NCBI RefSeq assembly: GCF_036785885.1
Contig: NC_092328.1
Coordinates: forward strand, 14,468,111-14,532,110
Direction: 5' to 3'
From: Coffea arabica
Lineage: Eukaryota; Streptophyta; Magnoliopsida; Gentianales; Rubiaceae
DNA: 64,000 bases
The stretch's first letter is position 1; every line of letters begins with the position of its first letter. The translations under genes and the position numbers were made by a program. The notes below the pieces were generated by a model. It saw only the letters and a list, made by a program, of their open reading frames with translations. It was not told the origin of the DNA and did no database searches. This document shows, one piece after another, positions 57,411 to 64,000 of this stretch.

Positions 57411-57798
57411 GTTGTTATTATGGACGAAAGAGTTAAAAATTGGGGTTGTTTTAATAAAGTTAACGGGTTTTTTTTTACTCCTTACCCCATTATATTTATG
57501 TTAATTCCGTTTCACCCCAATACATTTCCAACATTTGCCGTACGCTACATTCACCGCGGTTATAGGTCACCACTTACTTTTTTAGAAACATTCCCTTCAT
57601 CTCCGTACATGTCAGGTTGCTACGTGCCAGCTTCTTTGCCATATAATTTACTTTCCACACCTGTCTTTGAAATATGTGAATACACTACAGAATTTACCTT
57701 GATAAATAGATCAGATATGGAACCGCGCCTAGGGTACACGGCATTTAAAATGATGTCCTTGCAACACTTTTTATCTCTCCTTGTTTGAGTAGATCATA

Positions 57799-59301
57799 GG
57801 GATAATTGCAGAAACCTCCCCTGAGGTTTCTGACATTTGCACTGACCTCCCTTGTGGTTTGAAAAATTACACTAACCTCCCCTGAGGTTACTAATCCTTT
57901 GCAAATCCAGTCCAAACAATTAAAATATTGTTTTAGGGAGTGAAATTAGAAGTTTTTACCAAATTTGTCCTTTGTATTACATGTCCAATGAATGATAAAG
58001 TACTACAAATCAATTAATAATTAATAAATTTTAAGGAGTATAGTTTATAAGTAAATACGCATTATCTATTTAAAGTATCGGCTCTTTATGAGCATTTTAT
58101 TTTCAAATATTTAATTTAATACAAATATTTACGCTCAAATACAGATTTGTATTTACTTTCAAATATTTATTTTTTGTTAAATATAAAAACTACCAATCTT
58201 TGTTCCTGTAAAAATATTAATATAACACTTTTTCAATTTTAATTACAAACATTTATGTATTTAACATAAATTAAATGATTCAGAATAAAATGCCCATAAA
58301 GAGCCAATACTTTACTCATGTAATGGATGATAGTCATAAAGAATTAATACTTTATGGGTCATTTCTTTTTTTAAAAAAATATTTAATTTATATTAAATAA
58401 ATAACCTACCGATTTCCTTTTTTCAAGAATATTACTGTAACACTTTTTTGAATTTTACTTACAAACATTGATATATTTATCATAAATTAAATGTTTGAAA
58501 GTAAAATACCCGTAAAAAATCTGTAATTTAAATGAGTAATGCGTGTTTGTCCATAAAGAACCGATAACTATTTAAAGTACCGGTTCATTACGGGTATTTT
58601 ATTTTCAAACATTTAATTTAATACAAATATTTACGCTCAAATACATATTTGTATTTACTTTCAAATATTTAATTTTTGTTAAATACAAAACCTACCAATC
58701 TCTCTTCCGTAAAAGTATTAATATAACACTTTTTCAATTTTAGTTACAAATATTTATGTATTTAACATAAATTAAATGATTCATAATAAAATACACATAA
58801 AAAATGAATACTTTATTCATGTAATGGATGAAAATCATAAAAAATTAATACTTTATGGGCCATTTCTTTTTTAAAAAAAATATTTGATTTATATTAAATA
58901 AATAACCTACCGATTTCCTTTTTACAAGAATATTACTGTAACACTTTTTGAATTTTACTTACAAATATTGATATATTTATCATAAATTAAATGTTTGAAA
59001 GTAAAATGCCCGTAAAGAGTCAGTACTTTAAATAGGTAATGCGTATTTGCCTATAAACTATACTCCTTAGAGTTTATTAATTGTTAATTGATTTGTAGTA
59101 TTTTGTCATTCATTGGACATGTAGTACAAAGGACAAATTTGGTAAAAACTTCTAATTTCACTCCCTAAAACAATATTTTAATAGTTTGGACTGAATTTGC
59201 AAAGGATTAGTAACCTCAGGGGAGGTTAGTGTAATTGTTCAAACCATAGGGGAGGTCAGTGTCAATGTCAGAAACCTCAGGGGAGGTTTCTGTAATATCC
59301 C
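57799..59301. mobile_element. Mutator-like non-autonomous element, family member 2
   Basis: Ends gggataattgcagaaacctc and its inverse ggaggtttctgtaatatccc, flanked by identical 9-bp TAGATCATA (57790-57798 and 59302-59310). The TIRs (~150 bp) match those of the element at 17709-19308. The interior is non-coding and palindromic, with direct and inverted copies of a block containing tatttaaagtatcggctctt. The block catgtaatggatgatagtca then taaagaattaatac resembles the ~107-bp unit core. Confidence 0.95.
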
Positions 59302-59310
59302 TAGATCATA

Positions 59311-60517
59311 TGATATTTGGGTGTTGTTTTTCTTTCAATATAATATTTGTTGTGGGGATTTTATCAAACGATAAGCATGATGCCTTGCACCTTTTAGTAG
59401 CTTTCTTTGTTTATTTCTTTTCAAGATTTGGGTATTGGGTAATTTTGAGATGTACTAGAGTTCCAAAGCTTATCCAATGCAAATTTGAAAATTTCATTTC
59501 CGTTTTTAATTTACCAGTACTTATTAGCTTCGGATCATAGGCATAATTAGTTTGTTATATCCTAATTAACTGATTGCCTCGCTATTCAAGGTTAATATGC
59601 TTATTGAAACACTACTCTTTTTTTTTTTTTTTTAAGATCCCATGGAGGGTTGTGGTCCCAATCTATTACATTATATAGCATCCTATTCGAGTATAGTTAA
59701 GTCCATGACATCTAAAATTCAATAATTTTCTAAACTCTTTTGGAGGTGCATCAAAGAATCTAAGTCTTAGGGTACGTTTAATAAAACTGAAATTTGAAAG
59801 TTGAAATCTAAGTCCGAATTCATTATTGAATTACATTTGACCAATTTTTTTTTTAATAAAACATCATCATAACATTAAATCTATACTAATAGCACAAATT
59901 ACATCAATCATACACAAATACAAATAGATCTAAAAAACAAATACTTGATATTACAAATCTAAAAAATTAATAGAATATTACACTGTAAAACTCCAATAAT
60001 ATCAAAAGATAAAACATTTATTGGCCCAATATCATATATGCATGCTTCCAACTGTGTTACTTCTTTTCTCCTAGATCTGCTAATTAACTAATTCAAATTC
60101 AGATGTTAAAGTGAGTTCTAATGAGGTAGATCTAAAAGATTTTAGATTCGACAACCAAATATGAGAAAACTTAGATCTAATACAAAAAATAAGAAAAAAC
60201 TACAAAAGCTGTCATTAGAAATCTCTATGAGAGGAGAAAACATCGCTAGAAATTCTTGAGAGAGAATAAACTCTCACTAGGAAACTCCATGAGAGGAGAA
60301 TAACATCTTTTGCTACTAGAATAACAATGCTCTCAATTTGATGAGTACAAGAGTTTCACATACTGTCCTCATCCACCAAGCTTCACAAACAAACTGAAAA
60401 TAGTAGAACACAAATGCATCCATACAATGGTGAAGTACTTTTAAATTTCGACATTACAAGACAAGGTATGTGAACGCCTAGGATGAAATATGCAAAAAGA
60501 TTCTTCAAGACCACAGG
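59311..60517. other. 3' flank of GH3 copy C, no gene seen
   Basis: AT-rich with a poly-T run at about 59620-59634. A 93-codon plus-strand frame starting inside the Mutator-like element (59259) is not supported. Confidence 0.5.
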
Positions 60518-61973
60518 CTACGAGTCTTGATTAGGCACTTCTCTGCTGTAAAATTTTCCCACTACTCTGGAGTCCAGAATTCCAATGGCTTTCTCAGACT
60601 TTATGTTCTTAGGTGTCTTGTACTGGTTTAAAGAAGTTCCTTGAGAAACATAAAAGTCCATGAGCACGTTGAATGTTCCTTGTTTCACAACTCTAATTTC
60701 CAAAGGACCAATGGTACTGATGCTCTGATTCCTCAGCAACTTATATTTCTGGTCCAGAGATTGTTCCACTAAACTACAGCATTTTTCCATATTAACCTGA
60801 TCAAGTACAGGAAAGTCATCATTTGATCTCAGTTGGAGCTCCCAAAAGAGTACATAGTGACCAGGAATAGAGGATGTATCAGCATAGCTACTGTAATCCA
60901 AAAGAAAGAACCCAAGTGGTTCAAGGATATGCATTGCAATTGTAACTGCATTCTGGAGGTCTTGTTCAGTTGTTTTATCTATGTCAATGCTCAAAACCAC
61001 ATTTCTCCTTTGTACAAATTTGAATTGGGGAGTGATATTGTGAAAACCTGTCACCAGGAGAATATCCCCCATTCTGTACCTGTATAAACCTGAAAGCACA
61101 CGCTTCTATCAATATTCCAGATATTAGAGCGTTTAAGCATTTAAACTGTCTAATCATCATTGGTTGTGTGTATCAGGATAATAAATGTACCGAAAAACAG
61201 AATGTAATAAACCTATATTCAACAAATTTGAACATCAGATGTCCAAGGCAATTGTTAAGTAGAAATTAATGGAACTACCATCCATTTTAGAACATGATAA
61301 AGGGTTTAAAATGGAGACCAGTAGACACCTTCAAGAGGCACTTCTGTGTTTTATAGAATACTTTTTCATGGGTCAGACTAACAGAATTATAGTTCATATC
61401 TGTGGTACACCACAGGCAGTTAGGGTCAATTCAAAAGTACAGTGATCTCACCTATAAAGGCGCAACGGTCGTGACAAGAAGTTCATAATGCTGGCCTATC
61501 TTAACATTAGCAAGATCCACAATGTGATCTTTCAAATGAGCATCTTTCCTGATGGTGCAGTTTGGATCTTGATGATTGTCAATTGGTAAGAACTCATAGT
61601 AGGCCATGTTTGGTATAAAAGTATACGAGACATCATAAGGACGACACAAAGGTTTCATGTTAATCCCAAAAACTGCCTCTGAAGAACCATAAACTGGTGA
61701 AACTACAGGTAACCCACCCGTATAGACCTCAAGCGCAGGGATATATTGTGCCATGGACCCTGTAATAATGGCCATGACATACTTGGTCCTTGGCCAGATC
61801 TTCTTAATTATCCCTTCCCAAGACTTTTCTTGGCATACAAGATCAATTGAATCAGCCAAGTCCGGCATTTGTTTGCTCAAAATCAAGGAGACAGCCCTTT
61901 TGCAGTTAGGGTCAGTGATCCAATCACTCATTTGTCCAGTTCTTATGTTCGAAGACATTTCTTGCCAATTTTC
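60518..61973 (-). CDS. GH3: GH3 acyl-acid-amido synthetase, 3' half (copy C), integrity doubtful
   Basis: Exon 61973-61455 begins after acceptor ttttcaag and reads ENWQEMSSNIRTGQMSDW, WEGIIKKIWPRTKYV, ITGSMAQYIP, YGSSEAVFGIN (ATP-binding block) and SYTFIPNMAYYEFLP. The last exon (61089-60518) reads LYRYRMGDILLVTGF, SSYADTSSIPGHYVLFWEL, IGPLEIRVVKQGTF and SQGTSLNQYKTPK, and ends normally. At the junction the expected TTVAGLYRYR is not recovered: exon 1 of this pair ends gttgcgcctttatag before gtgaga, about two bases short, giving an in-frame TAG. Exons for the N-terminal half are absent up to 64 kb; they may lie beyond the window or be lost. Confidence 0.8.
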
Positions 61974-62273
61974 CTTGAAAAATTAGATTATCCATATGTC
62001 ATATGAAGCACCTTGAAATCCTCCATATGTCATATGGAGTGCTTTATAGCAGTTCTTATAGATTACATACTAATGAGAGAATGCTAGTAACGATACTTGT
62101 ATTTCAACTTCCCTTAGATCAGTTTCAAATAAAAAAACTTTCCTTAGATGATGTGAACAAACCTTACCAAGTGAACCCAATCTCAAAAATACTAGTAATA
62201 CAATAATACGCAAAATTAAAATGAATGTTCCTCTTCAGTGCAACTAATTGTGTCTTGACAAGCAATTTCGTTT

Positions 62274-62440
62274 GTTTGGATAGGGTATTATTTGAAATGT
62301 TATTTGGAATAATTACTGTAGCACTTTTTGTGATGTGATGTATGTGAGATAAAAAGGTGGTTAGAAATGTAAAAAGGTGGGTTGGGAAATATGTTTATGA
62401 TGCAAGCGAAATATTATTGAGATAATTTCACTATCCAAAC
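62274..62440. mobile_element. MITE, 167 bp
   Basis: Ends gtttggatag and its inverse ctatccaaac, with inner acttttttgtgatgtgatgt-like sequence (tgtagcactttttgtgatg). This is a common plant MITE type. It lies in the upstream or intron region of GH3 copy C. Confidence 0.75.
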
Positions 62441-62549
62441 GAAATCCATTTCAAATTCACCACCACCATGTGGGTCATCAATTGTATGATGCAATTGCCT
62501 AGCAATTTCAGAAAGTCCCTTTCCCTAGTTGACTACCAAATGAAATTGG

Positions 62550-63795
62550 GTAAATACTATTTTGACTCCCTAAACTATATCCGATTTCTCACTTCAGTCC
62601 CTAAACTTTAAAATGGGACACTTAGGTCCTCAAACTACTGAATCCGTCCCAATTAAGTAAAATTGTTAACAAAATCCACAAAATCGTCAGGGTTTTCTGA
62701 GCGTACAAAACAAGCGCCATTGACCAAGGGCAGGGATGCAAATTAAGAGAAAAGATATAAAACGAAAGAAATTTATTTAGCACAAAGGAGGGAAAAGAAG
62801 GGAAACTTTCCCTTCTTTTATCAGGCACATTCGGGTGATATAATTGATTCGAACCAATTCATAAAAGGGAAGAGATGTGCCCTAATACAAAAGAGAGCAA
62901 TTGGCTGAATATCCAACTGAGGGGTATGAACTAAGAGGTTGAGAGCTTTAGAAAATCTGAAGATAAGAAAGAAGACAAAGGAGAGATGGTTAGGGACACA
63001 TGCAACGGTGGAAAACAAGCATTGATGATGGCAATATGGATAGATTTAAACCCAAGAAGAAGGTTTTGTCGATGTCCAAATTACAGGATAATTCCATTTC
63101 CATTATATCTGTTTGTACTTCTTTCCCTATGGTTTCGATTTGTATGCAATGCACCTAAGTAAACCTATATTTACTCTCTCAATGGTGTTGTCAATGTAGG
63201 AAACGGGGGAATGCAGTTATTGGGATTGAGTGGATCTTGAGATGTGTCAAAGGTCCAAGGATATAATCCCTGGACTAATAAGAACAAAAAACAAATTGAA
63301 ATCTAAGATTGAGAGGTTGCAAGAGAACTCAAAGCTGTAGGAAGCAAAACTAAGGAGGCTAAAGATGTACTTGTTTCTTCACTGGGTTGTTGTTGTTATA
63401 TGGATGCTTTTGTTCAAATCTGGGCCATAAAGGTCATCATTGGAGTTTGACAAGAAACATGTCCATCTGTGTGGGAAAAGAAGCAATGGTGTAGTAGAAT
63501 AACATAGTGCAACATGCAATGCAATGCATAATGGCGCTATGTAATTGGGATGGAAAAGATGTAATTTTTGTCTCTCTATATAAGCTGCGGTTATGGTGTA
63601 ATGTAGCATATGCTTGAAGGAGCACTAGGTTCACTAATTTTGGATACAATTTTTAGTTTAGGGGATTATGTGCTCTTTTGTTTGAACTTTACGGACCTAA
63701 GTGTCCCTAGCTAATGAAGCATTGGGATTGAACTATCCTTTTTTGTATAGTTGAGGGACTAAAGTGTCCCAACTTATTGAACTACTTTTGACAGT
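62550..63795. mobile_element. Long-TIR non-autonomous DNA element
   Basis: The left end (tttgactccctaaac, cagtccctaaact, gggacacttaggtcc) and inverted right end (ggacctaagtgtccc, gagggactaaagtgtccc) match over ~120 bp. The interior is non-coding. Exact ends and target duplication are uncertain. Confidence 0.55.
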
Positions 63796-64000
63796 AAATG
63801 ATAAACCTGTAAACATTTGTAACACCACCAACTGTTTGAGACAATAGATGCAATTGACAATGGACTGAATTTGATCATTTAAGAAGAAGGCACATTTAGC
63901 CTTACACCAAAAGACCACACGTTTCACAAATTTACAAAACAATAGCAAAAATTTCTTGGCATTTACAACATCAGTTGCCATTTACAAAACATCACTCCCC
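63796..64000. other. Window edge, no feature seen
   Basis: Short AT-rich tail; upstream exons of GH3 copy C, if they exist, would lie further right. Confidence 0.4.

Noticed and set aside
56901..57788. ORFs of 154 and 122 aa near 57 kb
   Set aside because: Generated by ~107-bp repeat units; no recognised protein.

Overview
This is nuclear DNA from a flowering plant, most likely a eudicot. The evidence is AT-rich sequence, GT-AG introns, plant-only families (GH3, plant mobile domain, FAR1/FRS, GRF zinc finger, At1g67623-type F-box) and dense plant transposons. A gag-only copia element like the TR-GAGs first described from coffee makes a Rubiaceae or asterid source possible, but that is only a guess. 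No RNA gene, CRISPR array or bacterial feature was seen.

Layout. (1) 0-7.6 kb: left edge of a minus-strand GH3 cluster. It holds one near-complete 5' half with a frameshift (copy A), one decayed relic (copy B), local duplications and two long-TIR elements. (2) 7.6-11.4 kb: a structurally perfect, young, gag-only LTR retrotransposon with a 5-bp target duplication. (3) 11.4-22.9 kb: transposons only. They are a hAT deletion derivative, a gypsy 3' remnant, a MITE, and an old copia element interrupted by a Mutator-like element (9-bp duplication) and a second hAT (8-bp duplication). (4) 23.4-34 kb: two convergent multi-exon genes with Ulp1 (C48) protease domains. The minus-strand one reads in consistent splice phase into an FCP1-like phosphatase domain. 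(5) 34-46 kb: ~660-bp direct repeats around an apparently intact F-box gene, a small GRF zinc-finger gene with a C-terminal membrane anchor, an unrecognised 218-aa ORF, and many arrays of a ~107-bp unit. (6) 46.3-48.8 kb: probable Helitron terminus or termini in AT-rich DNA. (7) 49.6-56 kb: a plant-mobile-domain gene and an FRS/MULE transposase frame broken by three nonsense codons. (8) 57-59.3 kb: more ~107-bp units and a second member of the 9-bp-duplication Mutator-like family. (9) 60.5-62 kb: 3' half of a third GH3 copy (C), also minus strand. (10) 62-64 kb: a MITE and a long-TIR element.

Reading of the whole: a tandem GH3 cluster (auxin/jasmonate-type acyl-amido synthetases) is split by about 54 kb of nested transposons. 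Most of the other genes (Ulp1, plant mobile domain, GRF, FAR1/FRS, F-box, FCP1) belong to families that Mutator-like elements often carry. They lie among recurring ~107-bp arrays in both orientations, so I infer one or more large gene-carrying Mutator-like elements, though I could not define their ends. The most unusual object is the predicted 920-aa protein joining a transposon-associated N-terminus, a Ulp1 protease and an FCP1-like phosphatase. All gene models are hand-spliced from the sequence and have no transcript support.
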